This document shows, in pieces, positions 1-13,680 of a stretch of DNA of 64,000 nucleotides. This DNA is from Plectrocnemia conspersa (taxonomy: Eukaryota; Arthropoda; Insecta; Trichoptera; Polycentropodidae): NCBI GenBank assembly GCA_009617715.1, contig VTFK01000279.1:372001-436000 (forward strand). The letters are read 5' to 3'. The translations under genes and the position numbers were made by a program. The notes below the pieces were generated by a model, which saw nothing but the letters and a program-made list of their open reading frames with translations, was not told the origin of the DNA and made no database searches. The number at the start of each line of letters is the position of its first letter. Position 1 is the first letter of the stretch.

Positions 1-770
1 TACGCTCAGGATAAGGATTCCGGTTTGTTATTGTGTGCGTAAACTGCGCGGCTCAAAACAATTTCGCTCAGAATATTTATTTTTTTTATTTTAAAAGAAA
101 ATATATGTTTATTTAACAAACATACATCTGAGCTAAGTTATAAATTTCAACGACCAATTATTAATATATTATATAATCGAAGAAACCAGACATTGATGTC
201 ATTAATTAAATATTTGCAAAATTCAAAATCTTTCACCAGTCAAAAAAAAAATAATAACGTCTTTTAGTTATTCTTCAAAAGCAAAAGATATAAAATGGGG
301 AAAGAAATTATTCGCAGATTGTTTAATGACTCGACGACTCTATTAAATCATTAGAATCCATTGAATAAATTAAAAAATTAACATTGGCGCAACGATAAGA
401 ATAATAACTTTTTTTAAGCCTTACAGAGAATAGTGTAAAAAAACCAACAACGTACGGATTAATGGAAAAATTATTAAAATATTTTAATCCACGGGTAAGA
501 GAACGAATAATTTACAGTGCATATTTAAAGCCTTGATATCATATCGGGGTTAAACCAATATAAACATAAAATTCTTTAAAATAAATCACTAGAGAAGATC
601 GAACTTCTGTGCCACACTGCACTTTAATGATGAATACCAGCGTTGACGAATCAGCGACTGTCCATAAAAGAGAAAGCGAGACAACGAAGAACACGCTACA
701 TCGCTTCTCCCTCTCATATACATGTACACGCACACAATAACATACCGGAATCCTTATCCCGAGCGTACTC
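1..770. mobile_element. MITE copy 1 (TA-target, Tc1/mariner-like), cut by window start
   Basis: Non-autonomous DNA transposon. The left end reads TACGCTCAGGATAAGG at base 1. The reverse complement of bases 728-770 reads GAGTACGCTCGGGATAAGG, so the two ends form an inverted repeat of about 43 bp; the first three bases (GAG) of the left end lie outside the window. A TA follows the right end at 771-772, matching the TA target duplication of Tc1/mariner-like elements. The interior is AT-rich, and the 64-codon minus frame at 539-733 resembles no transposase, so the copy depended on an enzyme from elsewhere. It matches the copy at 19438-20290 over its length except for two indels. Confidence 0.9.
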
Positions 771-772
771 TA

Positions 773-1127
773 AGTGCGACATAAAATTAAGTATGTAATT
801 TTTTTATTACACTCAATTTAAAACTGAATAAATACAGGGCAAATATATTAAAACAGGATTTATTTTTAACATACCTTTCTTTTCGATTATTTTAAAATCA
901 AATTGCATATCATATTAAAAGCTACTTTTAGTATAGAAAAGTTCAGATTTTAAATGAATTTAAATGAAATGCGATAATTGCTTGTTTGTCAATTAAGTTG
1001 CATAGGGGTGAAATAGTATTAATTAAATTATTGTTTTATTAAACATTATATGGCGTGCGCATTTAGTTTTCATTCATTAGAAAAAATCCATGGATTTTCG
1101 GCATCGCAATATCGGTTTCATTCAGCG
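773..1127. other. AT-rich spacer with a short palindrome
   Basis: Nothing gene-like is seen. A perfect 16-bp palindrome, AAAATCCATGGATTTT, sits at 1083-1098. Confidence 0.6.
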
Positions 1128-1366
1128 GCGTGCGTAATCGTCGGTTCGCGTGCGCCGCGACGCTTTCCTCACGCAGCGGAAGGGCGCCGGGGTTCGATCG
1201 TATCTGCCACCCCTGGATGCCCACCCCTTTGCCACAGAAAAAAAGAAGAAAATTCGGGAAAAATCATACGGAAAATTGCGTGAGCGCTTTCGTGTTTCGT
1301 TTTTCGGGATCGACCTCCTGTTGCCGCCGCCGCCGCTAATGGCTCCAGTCAATGATATATAAATAT
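1128..1366. other. GC-richer island
   Basis: This island is CpG-containing, with several short overlapping open frames on both strands (70-77 codons) that look like composition effects. It contains a (CCG)n run at 1323-1336 and a TATA-like word (TATATAAAT) at 1356-1364. No protein family is recognised. It could be a promoter-like or regulatory island, but only base composition supports that. Confidence 0.35.
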
Positions 1367-2160
1367 GCGTTTAAAAGCCTTCAAATATATACGCATGTTA
1401 TTATATGTATTATAAATTATAAATGCGGATTAAAACGACGGAAAATGTGGCGTGTAAAAGTTTAATGCGCGATAATTTGCTTTAAAATTGACGGTTTCAG
1501 TTTGCGCGTTCAAAGTGACTGTGAAATTTAAAACATGTAAAATGATTAAGCAGTTATATGGTTGAGTTAATGTTTTTTTAAATAAAAATAGTTATACAGG
1601 AATATGCAGCAATAATAAATACAATCATGGTGCATACTGCTCTGGTGTTGATTGAAAGGTAAATTGCATTCCTGGCAAGTTATTTAAGGTGTTAAGTATG
1701 TAGATGACATTACTGAAAATGGACTATAGTTTTTTATGTATAATTTGTCATCATTTTAACGAATATGTGTTACATGTATGCATTTGAAAAGATCAGGAAA
1801 TATTGATGTCTTGAAAATGAAAGCAAAAATGTCTTCACAGCCCTTCAAAGAAACCAAATCAGACACAGAAGAACACCTCAAAGCTCAGTTTCCTTGATCG
1901 TCAGTATAAGAAGAAAAAAGTGACTGAGTAAAAAATATCTACATAAATGAAAAAGGATCTAAAGTATGGTTAAATACGCTGTGAACGTCTTTGGCTAATG
2001 TCTTTTATATTTAAGCGGCAAACTTTTTATTATTTTCATTATTAAATATTGTATAAAGTACATACATATTTATGTATACATGTTTTTGTATTATATATGC
2101 ATATCCCTTCTACACTTTGCGTTAACCCTTTGGTAAATATTAATTGTTAAGCAAAATTCA
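1367..2160. other. AT-rich spacer, no gene seen
   Basis: A short codon-like run around 1828-1896 (starting MKAKMSSQPF) ends at a TGA after 22 codons and has no recognisable homology. The rest is AT-rich without visible repeats. Confidence 0.5.
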
Positions 2161-2645
2161 AATCACTTTTCGCACTTGGAATTCTTCGCCTCATTTAATC
2201 AAACTGATGCCGTCTTAAGACAGGCGTGAAATTAAAATAAAATTTACATACTCCCAAAAATCGCGTCTCCCAGGTGCCGTTTTCCTCTTTCTTATTTTCT
2301 CGTTTCTTTTTCATCCGTTTCATACACCATAGCATTTGGTTTCTCGATTTTATTAAGCGGACATCTCTCGTAGCCCGCGGGCGGCGTTCGGGTACTCTCA
2401 ATTGTAACAGGCTGTAACGCAAATTTTCTACACGGCGAAAACACGCGTAGTAAGTGTAACAAAAACTTGAATTGGCAAGTTAGCAGCGCAAAGCCTCCCC
2501 GGGGAGCCGTTAGGGGGCGTTCGTTCGCCCCCTACCCTTTCGGCTACAGTACTAGGCCTCGCCAGATGCTGGACCCTCGACCGAACGGCCCTCTGTGGAC
2601 TTTGCCGAGACCCGTATCGATACATACACACACACAAACATACAA
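2161..2645. other. GC-richer island with dyad symmetries
   Basis: The perfect palindrome CTCCCCGGGGAG is at 2495-2506, directly followed by a 9-bp hairpin (2511-2519 with 2526-2534, loop TTCGTT). Frames of 86 and 117 codons overlap on opposite strands and match nothing known. A CA-rich microsatellite lies at 2626-2643. The role is unknown. Confidence 0.4.
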
Positions 2646-4734
2646 TATGATGACATACCCACGTACCAAAATAGGTACCTGCTCTAAGTTTGGTATAAAC
2701 ATGCTGTTCTATGCTAATATTTGCTAACGGCCCCGATGGACTCGGAGATAAAGACGAAATCACGGATGTGTTGTCCGACAAGAGGATCGATTATAAACAA
2801 TAGTTTGTTTGAAAGCAAACAACAATTTTCTAAAACACATATAATCCCAAGACATGCGTTTATATGTACATAAGTAGATAAAGCCCCCAATGCATATATG
2901 AATACTATAAATAATATAGGCGATAAGGGCCATATTCTTAAAATAGAATTTCAAGATTTTTAAAATAAAAACTTTGACTATTATTAATTTTCTTTTTATT
3001 TAAGGTATCTATAGTAAAATTTAAATTAACGTCTAGTCATAGTTTTAGGCTCTCATTATCAAAAGGTTAAATTTTCTGTTGAAAAGTGGCTATAGAAAAC
3101 ATGGGTTTTTTATGCTAGAAAATTTTGTTATTGCGGTGAGATTAAGAAGTAATTTTTTAGCATTTTTAGTTTTTATTAAAAATACTTTTTCATGTTTATA
3201 TTACTCGTTTATAAAAAAATGTTCCAGCCACATTATTCTTTAAATTATTTATATACGCTGATGCAAATCTATCGTTATTATTTTTAAGCGTACACATTTT
3301 TTTTATTTTAATCAATTATATCATCTCTATTATTTAAACACTTTCGATGCTAAACAACGATATATCGTTGATATATGATAACAGCAAATAAATGCTAACA
3401 AAATCTTTGCTGTGAATAATTTTAGAAACTTGTGTAAATGTCGTAAAACATATTATTTTATTGTTATAAAGCACAATAATGAAAATGTAATAAAGTAAGA
3501 TTTTAAATTACATCCTAGCAATAAAAAAGTTTTTTAAATTCTTGAATCAAAATTGAAAACACAGTTTACATTAAGGCTTTCAAACCAGTTAAAACCGAAA
3601 CCATGTAACCGATTTTTCAGTCATTTAAAAACAAATATGACTACCGGCTTTTTTGGTTAAATTAAATGGGTTTTTACTATTATTTTTTATTTCAATAGAG
3701 AATATTATTTTTTTATCAATAATTATAAATAGCACAAAATCGATAAATAAATTCCTAAGCGAAGCGACATTGACCTCAACTCAGAAAAAAGATTTCATAA
3801 ATGCATAAAATACATCAACTATTTCTATTTAAGAATTAAAACATGTTTCCAAAGAAGTATTTCAATAAAACTATTTTTAATAATTTTATTCCAAAAATTC
3901 TTATTAACAATTAAATCAAATGTGTTTTAATATTTAAATATTATTATATAAATATATAGTATTTTTATTAATATACATTTATTTATATATTTTTAATTGC
4001 ATGAGTCATAAAATAGTTACACTTGATATTTATATTTATTTTAAGAATTATTAATTAATGTAATAAAAAAATTAGGCACTTAAATTATACATATACTATC
4101 TATTATAAATAAATAAATAAATAAAAAGTTAAAAGAATTTTTTTATAATATATGATTTAATAATTAATTAACACGATAATAATACATAAGGGTAGAAAAA
4201 ACTATACAAAACCTAATTTTTGATGATCAATTAAAAATGGAATATGAATCAAGTAATATTATAAGTAATTGAGTAATTGCTTCAAAAAAAATATAAAGTA
4301 TATATAATACTATATAAATAAGATTAAAAAGATAAAATGCCATTTCTGTAATAAATAAACAATTGCTATTGTCTTTTATTTTGGACAGAAAATTAGATAC
4401 ATTCACCAAAGATGATCAGGTGCAAGTTTAATTTTGTATTTCAAAGACAAAAACATACAGTCTATCGATTTTGATAGTTAATTTAATTCGCGATCATTAT
4501 TTGTTGTTAAACAACAATTAATAAATCATGGACAATATATAAACTAACCATTGATCATTCCAGTAACGTTTTAAATATATACTATTCTCTTTATAGTTAT
4601 TTTAGATTGCAAATATATATATAAAAAATACACCATACCAACTACTTATTAAACTCTTTTTTTAAAGCATTAATGAGTAATAATTTTATTTATTTAAGTA
4701 AGGCGTGTATATATTTATACGTATAATTGACGAA
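2646..4734. other. Long AT-rich spacer
   Basis: About 2 kb of very AT-rich sequence with an (AAAT)n run near 4107-4128. No coding, RNA or transposon signal was seen. Confidence 0.6.
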
Positions 4735-5600
4735 GTAGTAAAGCTCCAATCACGAGAGCGAAGATTGCGAGGCGCGCGGGCTGCCATAATCGCCGACGAT
4801 TAAATAAAACGCCAATAATTCAACACCCCCCTATTTATATAAATAACCACACACTCAACAAGATCAATACACAAAATTCAACATTTAATTACCGTCGAAA
4901 TTAGCGAGTACTTCCCCGAAGTTATAATGGGTCATTCCAGCGGTTCGTGCTAACAAACGAAGCCATTAATTCCAATGCTGCAAGGGTTGTAAAACAGGGG
5001 CTGTTTGCCGCGGCGACCTTGAAAATTGTCACTTGCAAACAAGCGACGAGAGATGGCACAGCCCTGGCAACCCTGCGAGGAAGGGTAAGGAAGGGTACTT
5101 ATCAAGAATTAATCGCGTGCCTTGGCGCAGTAGTTTTGGAAGTGAAAGCGTGTGTGCGTAATTAGTGGAGCAAATGCCGGGAATTATATCCCATTGCCCG
5201 ATTGTGACTCGGGATTAACTGTTTGCGAAGAGTTTTGCGGATAATCAGCCACTCGACGACACTGATTCAAAATCTTGCGAATTGATGGGCGGCTGTAAAG
5301 TAGATTACATAAACATACTTCCAGATGTGTGCGTCTCTGCACAATACACACACACACGCGCACTCGAGTCGGAGAAGAGGGTGTAAAATAAAGAAGCGAG
5401 CGGCAAAAACACGCGAATCAGACATGACAGGAATCTAAACGTGACGAAAAATACCTGTTTTTATGGCGGGAGTCGTCGGCAGGGGTGTAAAATTTGGAAA
5501 TGGCGTTTTATCTAACGTAAAGTGAACGTGCGCGCGTATTGAATTGCTCCTGCGCCACTCGATTGTATTAAATCGTGAACGTTTCTCGCGAGAAAATCGG
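4735..5600. other. Large GC-richer island
   Basis: About 860 bp of mixed composition. Visible items are a tandem GGAAGGGTA word at 5079-5097, a CA run with a CG tail at 5346-5362, and the palindrome TTCTCGCGAGAA at 5583-5594. A 72-codon plus frame (4947-5165) begins with GTG rather than ATG and matches no family. It is a candidate regulatory island. Confidence 0.4.
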
Positions 5601-7000
5601 ATGTGGCACTTTATATAATGTATACAGAAAAAAACCAAGATAATCCATATTATAAAAAAAATCTAAATCTGATTCAATTCGCGGATATTATTTATCGAAA
5701 TCGTCCCCTCAGTGGATACATATTGTAAATAGGCAATGAAAAAAATTTTTTAGAACAGGTGATCACATGATAATATAAAGCATCGATATAAACATTTCAA
5801 GAAACATGCTCTAAAAATGAATATTAAAAGCTCTGTGAAGTGATTTAAAAAAAAAAAGGGACAAAAAACTGAATTTTTGAAAAAAAATTTGAAATTGATT
5901 CATACCATAATTATGAAAATATTACGCTCTCCACAAGTTATTAATAAAGCGATACAGCGACGTTCAAGAAACAGCTACGCTTAAATATAATTATTAAACA
6001 CACAAGGGTTACACGAAAATCTTAAACCGAAACAGATAAAGCGAACCTTAATTGCCTTACAAGCTCAACGTTTATACAACGCGCTGCTAAAACACAAGAT
6101 GAGCGAGGTGTTTTCCAGCCAAGGTGTATAGATGTCTGTGTATATATACATATATAATAATAATGTAAATCCTTTTGCTTGTAATCCTATTTGTCTGAAG
6201 AGCTAGGAAAAACACCTTCCTAAGACTTCACACGATACTAGGCACGGCCGATTTGCGACTGGCAACCGAGCACTAGACGTTTTACCTTTGTCAAAATCAC
6301 AACGCGAGATAACCTTATATGAGTGTGTGTGGAAAGGTGATATTTCCTTAATCCAATCTCCTCTTTTTGATATGTCTGTGTCATGATGTTTACTTGCCAT
6401 ACATTTTTTGTCTATTTTGCGCTTTAAACGTATATATGTATTATACAAGGAACCGATTTAACCTAACTGTAAACGTATATTGCCGCAATAACATTTACTG
6501 TACAAAGAAAAAAATATTTTTATTGCCAGCTAAACACAAATTTAAAAATAAACATAAAATCATAATTATAAAGACTATATAAAAAAACATTGTTCTCAGA
6601 ATAATATATTTTTTTTCTCAACGGGAAACTCGTTTAAATGTTTTGTTATGTATTTTTTTTCTTCTTGTTCTGAGATAATGGAACAAAAATATTATGTTCT
6701 ATTAAGAGTTTTGCTTTAAAACAATTGCATTGTTGTCGTGCAAGTAAAAGAAATTAACTTGAAACGTTAATCCCGAGTTGTTCAACTTGAAAGGTAATTG
6801 TATTTCCGAATGAATTTAATCCATCTTGAAACTTTTTCAATGATCGTTTTAATTTGTGTATTTTGCATAATATGCTAGAATAATACAAAATATGCAGTAA
6901 TACCAAAAATTTATAAATAATATAAATATATGGGTTATGAAAGGATGATATAGCACATCCGATATTTTTTCAGTATAGTGTCAATATTAAAACGTGTACA
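5601..7000. other. Mostly AT-rich spacer
   Basis: AT-rich sequence with a small, moderately GC-rich patch at about 6180-6370. No gene or repeat was recognised. Confidence 0.5.
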
Positions 7001-7750
7001 ACACGCGTCATAAGTCGCTGCATTAATTGCAAGCGCGAATTTTGCGTCGTAAATAACGCGCTAATTGTGATTGAAAACGTGGCTCGTTTTTCGCCATATT
7101 AATTTCAATTCGGCACAACGACAATAATAATTTATCGGGGCGCACATATCCAGTTTCAGAAATTGGCCAGCGCGCTGTCGATGTTAGCGTAATTGGCACC
7201 GTGTACCGCACGAGCGGTGGACAGGTGGAAACGAACATTTCAGATTAAAGTGCCAGCAATAAAATTCAGTACGAGCGATACGCACCCCTCACAGGGTGTA
7301 CAAAACAAAAATACGAAACGAGCGATTTGAAAAACGACTGAAACGCGACAATAGAATAGTAAAATTTTGCGAGCGGTTTGCCATTGTAAATGTCTTTTAG
7401 TAGCGCGCTTGCAAACTAAATAATCATTTTTTATCAGTTATAATCACAGGACTATTTAATGAATAATAAAATACAATATTGTATAAACTATTAGAGCCCA
7501 ATCGACCCAGAGAGCCAGCCAATGTCCGGCCCTCTTTTGACCATTCACACAAGTAAAGACATAGACAACAGAGTACATCAAAAACAGCTTGTCGCGGAAA
7601 AACACATCCAAGACAAACAAACTAGCAACATCGAGTACAATAAATTTATATTCGTGATAATGAAACCTCGGATTACGGGTAACTTTATTTAAAAGTATTT
7701 CGCAATACGAGCAAAATACTTTTAACCTAATTAACGAGCGGTCTTGCAAT
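7001..7750. other. GC-richer island plus two-strand open segment
   Basis: Bases 7005-7260 form a CpG-rich patch with AT-rich homeodomain-like words and a CAGGTG E-box near 7221. Bases 7490-7690 are open on both strands: 97 codons on the minus strand (7456-7749) and about 65 codons without an ATG on the plus strand. Neither translation resembles a known family, so I do not call a gene. Confidence 0.35.
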
Positions 7751-9385
7751 ACTAGTAGTACATATTGTGTTACTTTCTCCCCAGCAAAGCTGATGATTTT
7801 TATCTAACATCAATTATTCTTCTTGCAATAAAGACACCATTTGAAAATAATTTGCCACTCGAAGTCTTGTATGCGTAATGATCCTGATCGTTCTACAGAA
7901 CTCGAAAACAAAATACTGAAAGAATTTAAGTTCAATATGATTAAGTTTCTTCCTCTAAACACCGTTCCATTACTCTAGCTCATTTCGAGCTTGCCACTAA
8001 ATCACGAATTGTCTTTTATTGAGAAGGAGAAAGAGGCTAAAAAATCTCTCACTTAATTAGGGATATTTGTAAAATGTGAAAAATTGTGCAGTTTTGTGGA
8101 AAAATGAGAATGATCGTAGCGGTGAGAGCCGTGAATATATTCAATGACGATGCGATATCATATTTTTGCCAAACCCTCAAGAGGAGGCAAAAGAAAATGT
8201 CATTAGATACGCACCTAGATAAAATTTCACGAAAAGAAAAATATTTTATTGCGCAATATGAATAATTATTAAATTTATATTATTTATTTTTTATAAATAT
8301 TTTTGGATTTTAATACGAATATACTTATGTTCTAAGTTTAGATAAATTTGCCCTTATATAAGAACGTTTTTAAATACAACCACGATTCTGGAACAAATTA
8401 TCCGCTTAAAACAAGGTAACTCTAAAATAACATATAAAATTATATTAATATACAACCAGGTTTCTAATAGTTATCTTAATCAGCACATATTTTGCGCTAT
8501 TTTAAAAATATTAATAATATAAAATGTCCTTTTATTTATAAAAAAATTAATACAGCTAAAATCTGTTAGTAATGTGATTTTATTTACAACATTATTGTTT
8601 AATCTATTTGTAACTAACCCGTGATTTGTTAACACGTCTGTTTGCTCACATGATGACGTAAACCGTGGTTGAGCTTAATTATTGTTATTTGATACAACAA
8701 CTAATTACTATTTGCAACAAATCTTGTTATATAACATTTCAAGCTATTTAAAACAATGAGAGATCTAAGAAAATTAAGTTATACAGTATTTAGCGTTTAA
8801 AATAATTTCAACGGTATTAAAATGATTCATCTGGAGATAATAAAAATATTTTATCTATTAATAAAATGATTCTAAAGAGAACTAAAATCTATGATTTTAA
8901 AAGCAGTTGTGTTTATATTTTTTATATTTTTTTTTTAGTAAGAGAATCTCTTAGTTGTTATATAATGTTTTTAATAACATTTTAAAGAAAAACGTCTATT
9001 GTTCTTAAAAAAAAAATTAATTTATATATATATATATATAAAATTTTACTTATACATTATTTTGATTTATCAATTGACTTTTAATTTGAAAACATAATTT
9101 GTTATGAAATGTCCAAAAATATTTGCTTTTGACAGTTCGTTTTATAGTAGGTGAAAATTCGATACGTTGAATGTAAAGCGTATCATATTTATATTCCACT
9201 ACAATTAAGAACCATAAAACTAGCAAATAAATTATAGTATTAAAAAGTTTGACAAATATCATGTTAATTTCTGTTATGTCGTATTTGAAATATATATTTT
9301 TAACTCTTAAATGACCTAAGTGTCGATTTTTTTAAGAAAATAATTTTGCTGAGTTTGTTTTTAATATTTTCCATATTCCATACGA
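7751..9385. other. AT-rich spacer with (TA)n
   Basis: AT-rich DNA with a (TA)n microsatellite at 9023-9041. No coding signal. Confidence 0.6.
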
Positions 9386-9724
9386 GTGTCAATAATATTT
9401 GAAATTGTATACAACAAAGCGGAAAATACACCCCTGGTCAATCACCCCAAAAACCGCACTGTCAAATGGATTCGTTTTTCATTAAAAACGAAAATATCAA
9501 TTACCAGTCTGCTGAGGGGTGAAAAAATGCACATATTTCAACCCCCGTTGCGGTCGAGTGATAATTTTGGGAAAAATATAAATTACCGCACCGTCATCGT
9601 CGGTGCGTTTAAACGTCACGTTAATGATATACGATTTAATTTTAAAACAACAAATCGACGTCCGTGTTTTAATAAATTCATGTCATGTGCAAACGTCATA
9701 GTTTTTTTGCAAAACATAAAATAA
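9386..9724 (+). other. Open stretch with two short hairpins, unassigned
   Basis: A 112-codon frame (GTG start) spans this patch but matches nothing known, and a hypothetical gene here would be speculative. Two perfect short dyads lie inside: TTCGTTTTT/AAAAACGAA (9471-9479 with 9484-9492) and CGCACCG/CGGTGCG (9587-9593 with 9601-9607). Confidence 0.3.
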
Positions 9725-11339
9725 TTTAAATGAAAAATTTTGAAATTTAGTTACAGTATTTAAAAATATTTTTAGATGAAACATCTTATAACAAGATGTG
9801 ACGTTATAGTAGTAATTAAAATACATAGCTTTACTAACGCGTTTATAAATTTGTCCCACTATTACGTAAACTCGTATTATAATGTTCATATGATATTTTG
9901 CCACACAACAAATTTAATTTTATGGTTACCAAATATTGTACTTGCTATTTTTTTACATTAATATTACATTGAACGATAAAAAAAAGAAAAAAAGTTGTTA
10001 AACCGAGTTAAAATAACAATTTTCGCGTCAGGCTACCGCATTATGATTATACGTTATTTTTCATCATATCGCCGTATTATATTAAACGAAACGCGTGTAT
10101 GTGTAATATTTTGTGAACGGCGAAAGATTCGTGAAAATATTGCGTGTTTGGCAGCTCTTTGTCCAAATATTTGATTTATGGAACGTATGCGAAGATTAAA
10201 AGCGCGGTTAATGTGATTATCCGTCGGGAATGTGTACGTTTGATTTCGAATATGAAAAAAATGTTTTCAGATCATGCCACGGGGTTAGATTGCAAAGTAA
10301 GGATGTGTACTGTGTTGAGAATATATAAACACTCAAGTGCTATAAATTGCACATGAAAAAAAAATATAAACTATTTTATATTATATCTTCAGCACAGTTT
10401 TATACAAAGTGGGCTATGTCAAGTAATGATTACACGATCTTATTGAACATTTAATAAACGAGAAACAAATAATAAATGCGATGCATTCAGATACTTGAAG
10501 AAGAGTTCTTTTAGATAATAGATTTAAAAGGATTTATAATTTGGAATTTCACCTGATTTTCAGCAATATGAATATCAAAATAATTGATCATATATTTCTA
10601 AAATGTTTGTTTATACAATCACGAATAAAATTTGAAAAAAGTTAAGCAACACAGGTAATCGTTTTTTCTCTCAATATACCGCTCCAAAATCCATGGTCCT
10701 TAATAAGCCTTTATTTTGTATCGAAATGCTAGACAATGAGATGAAAAAAAATATTGTATAAAATATTTATCGGTCGTATATACTATGACTGAAATTCACA
10801 GAATTCTTTCGTGAAGCGAAAAAAAAATTAGAACATATAGGTGTGCCTCGCAATTTTTTGTAAAATTCGTATTACATTTTTGTAATTAGTTCAATAATTA
10901 GATCGTGGTTCATTTTTTTGCATTTCATGAACTTTTTTGAAAGGTTTAAGAAAAGTATGCATATTTTTAAGCATCTGACACGGACAGATCCTTGTTGCAA
11001 TAAAAAAGAATACAACGGTTGTAAAATTTTCGTACAAATTAAATTTTCAACAAAAAAAAAAGTAATATGAAAAGTTCAAAAAATTGGCAAATTTTTAATA
11101 AATTAATATTGATTTGGAATTTTTCTCGAGAAATACTTATTGAGAAGATACACTAGTTTAGATGTATTGTTTGTAGAAATATCTTAACAAGTTATATTCG
11201 TACATAAATTGTATTAATCCTTTAAAATGTTTTGAAAATATTTATAAAAATACCGTTTATTTAAAATAAGTACTTTTTGATGTAAGCTTAATATATCTTT
11301 CTAAAGAAATTTGAAACTGGCTCAATTTAAGCGATTCTA
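9725..11339. other. AT-rich spacer
   Basis: AT-rich, with a slightly more mixed segment at 10020-10340. No gene, RNA or repeat was recognised. Confidence 0.5.
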
Positions 11340-11720
11340 CCATACATTGAAGGCTGGAAACAACAGGTGACCGCGTCAGATTGACGCGAGGTTAACTCCG
11401 TATTTATCGTTAACCATAGACAACGTAACCAAATCCGCATCAAATTATTCAAGCGCTAACTCGCAAACACACACATACAATATACGTTTATTCATATATA
11501 CTTATACTTCAACAAAACGTTATTTCGCCACTTTGTACCGACAGGGCGCGTGTAATGTTTTATCTCATTATGGCGGACGGCGTACATACAAGTATGTACA
11601 TGTATTATATATATAAGTATATGTATGTATATGAACATATATGAACATATATACCTACGGTGATTTATCACACAGCTCGCGTCTGCATGAAGACTTTTAA
11701 AATACACGTGTATATGTGCT
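11340..11720. other. Small island plus TA/TG-rich microsatellite
   Basis: A mixed-composition patch holds the hairpin CGCGTCA-GAT-TGACGCG (11372-11388). It is followed by imperfect ATGTA/ATATGA repeats at about 11588-11655 and a CACGTG at 11705. Confidence 0.45.
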
Positions 11721-12282
11721 CCATTTATAAAAGTTCTTCATTCTGTGAGCTAACCCTTTGGCATGATGTAAAACCATTTTTTCTCTTCCCAATTTAAAAT
11801 ACATACAGGCGGGCTTAAAATTGTTTTTACCAAAGTTGTATGCAATTCTTAAAACTGGATTTTCGTTTTTGCGTTTAATGTTATTAGACACCGTTAGATT
11901 TTTTTTAAATAAACAGTTTTAAAGATAGAAAATTACACTTCAGACATTTAACAAGTTTCTTATCAAAGAAGGCAAAATTACTTGAATCAGATAAATGTTT
12001 GTACTAAATCTGCAGGATCGGATTATATTAAACAATATTGAATACAGATATTTTAGTATACTAAAAAATAAATATATTGAAGTAAGCTTAAATATTTTTA
12101 AGAGTTGTGTTGAAGCAAATAAATGCAAACAATAGACATTTTGTTACTCTTAATAAGCCTTTAGTATCTTTGATCAAATGTGAGTCAAAGTATTGAGCGC
12201 TTTACCAATAAAAATATTATGGTGTAAGCTATCCATAAACGTCTTGTTAATTCTTTAAAATTTGTCATTTAAAGCTTGTAGT
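11721..12282. other. AT-rich spacer
   Basis: No feature was seen upstream of the LINE insertion. Confidence 0.5.
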
Positions 12283-12289
12283 TTCACCA

Positions 12290-13501
12290 ACAGCACGGGT
12301 TTCGTCCTGCCCGTTCCACTGTTACTAATCTTCTGTCGTTCACCAAAACGGTGACAACTTCTCTCGATGCCGGAATTCAAGTAGACGTCGTGTATACAGA
12401 TTTTGAGAAAGCCTTTGACAAAGTTTGTCATACGTTATTATTAAAAAAATTGTCGAACCTCGGTTGCTCAGATAATTTAACTCGGTTATTTTCGAGTTAT
12501 TTAAGCAATCGTAGACAGTTTGTAACCTATGGTGGCCGATTGTCAAAGGAATATTTTACCCCTTCGGGGGTTCCTCAAGGATCCAATCTGGGACCTCTGC
12601 TTTTTTGTGTTATTTATTAATGACATAAATACAGCAATTAAAAAATTCAAGTTTTCTTCTGTACGCAGATGATTTAAAATTATATAAATGCATTCGATCT
12701 GTTGCGGACTCCTTCTCTCTACAAAGTGATTTAGACTCTCTGTGGAGATGGGCTTCCGTTAACCGTCTGCCCTTTAGTGTCGGAAAGTGCCATACTGTGT
12801 CATTTTCTCGATCCCGTTCGCCATCAGCTTATTTCTACCATCTCGGTGGTAACATTTTGACTAGAGAAACTTCCATTAAAGATCTCGGAATCACTTTCGA
12901 GAGCAAATGGAGGTTCTCTCTACACATACACGACGTCTGTGATAAATCTTCCAAGATGCTCGGCTTTGTTATGAAGAATGCCTTTCACTTTGACGATCCG
13001 TCAGTTATTCGCATCCTCTATGACACCTTAGTTCGTAGCATTCTTGAATCGGGATCTATAATTTGGAATCCCCGAATAGCCAAATATTCCCTTTTAGTGG
13101 AAAAAATTCAAAAAAGGTATTTAAGATACCTTTACAAAAGGACATTTGGTTATTATCCGTACTTATATCCCAGCGCCTTTCTTTTAGGGGCGTTGGGATA
13201 GGATTCGCTGAATTCTCGCAGAAAGCTGTATGTCGCTAAGCATTTTTTCAAACTACTAAAAGGTGCTGTCGACAATCCAGCTATTCTCGAGGAATTCCAG
13301 TTTTGGGTTCCGGAACATTTTCGAGAATCACGATCGAGACCTCTTTTGATGGCAGTTAGGGCTAGGACATCCGCACTTGCCGACTCGCCTATAGCTGTGG
13401 CCATACGGCTCCTTAATACGCTTGCATTACATATTGACCTGTTTAATGTTAGCTACAAGGAGCTGCTCCAGTTTGTATCATTTAATTTTGATATTTTATA
13501 A
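12290..13501 (+). pseudogene. Reverse transcriptase (ORF2) fragment of the LINE, frameshifted
   Basis: The frame carries the hallmark motifs of non-LTR reverse transcriptases in order: QHGFRP (about 12293), YTDFEKAFDK (motif A, about 12390-12425), SGVPQGSNLGPLLF (motif B, about 12565-12605) and YADD, the catalytic motif (about 12662). These are followed by the conserved thumb region (IKDLGITF, then a W-rich segment). It is broken: frame changes are needed near 12603 (after GPLLF) and near 12655 (just before YADD), and a TAG stops the longest piece at 13199-13201 although homologous sequence continues to the TAA at 13499-13501. It would once have made the enzyme copying the element's RNA into DNA; this copy cannot. 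Confidence 0.9.
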
Positions 13502-13591
13502 TTTTTTGTTATGTTTATTATTTTTAAGTATTGTTCTATTAATGCATATATATACTTTTTTTTTTGTTTTATAAATTTAAAATTTGTTTTC

Positions 13592-13635
13592 GACCATCGT
13601 GGCGCATTGGGGTAACCTGTTAGGCCACGATGGTC
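13592..13635 (+). other. LINE 3'-UTR stem-loop
   Basis: A perfect 12-bp stem, GACCATCGTGGC with GCCACGATGGTC, has a 20-nt loop and lies just upstream of the A-rich tail. A decayed but gap-free 44-nt counterpart lies in the second copy at 31801-31844. In some LINE groups, such as eel UnaL2, a 3' stem-loop is what the reverse transcriptase recognises; the same role here is an inference. Confidence 0.85.
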
Positions 13636-13680
13636 TTAATTTAATCTAAAAAAATTAAAATAAAATAAAAAATAAAATAA

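Larger units (their letters stand above)
12283..13680 (+). mobile_element. 5'-truncated non-LTR retrotransposon (jockey/CR1-like), best copy
   Basis: This LINE copy starts inside the reverse-transcriptase domain of ORF2, runs through the thumb/C-terminal region to a stop at 13499-13501, and continues through a 3' UTR to an A-rich tail (about 13640-13680). The 3' UTR holds a perfect 12-bp stem-loop at 13592-13635. The 5' truncation and A-rich tail fit target-primed reverse transcription. The same family recurs at 30945-31876 (+) and 44312-44521 (-). No clear target-site duplication was found by eye. Confidence 0.92.

Noticed and set aside
1828..1896. Short codon-like run MKAKMSSQPF...
   Set aside because: It ends at TGA after 22 codons, with no homology or splice support.
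4947..5165. 72-codon plus frame as a small gene
   Set aside because: It starts at GTG, has no recognised motif, and lies in a mixed-composition island where such frames are common on both strands.
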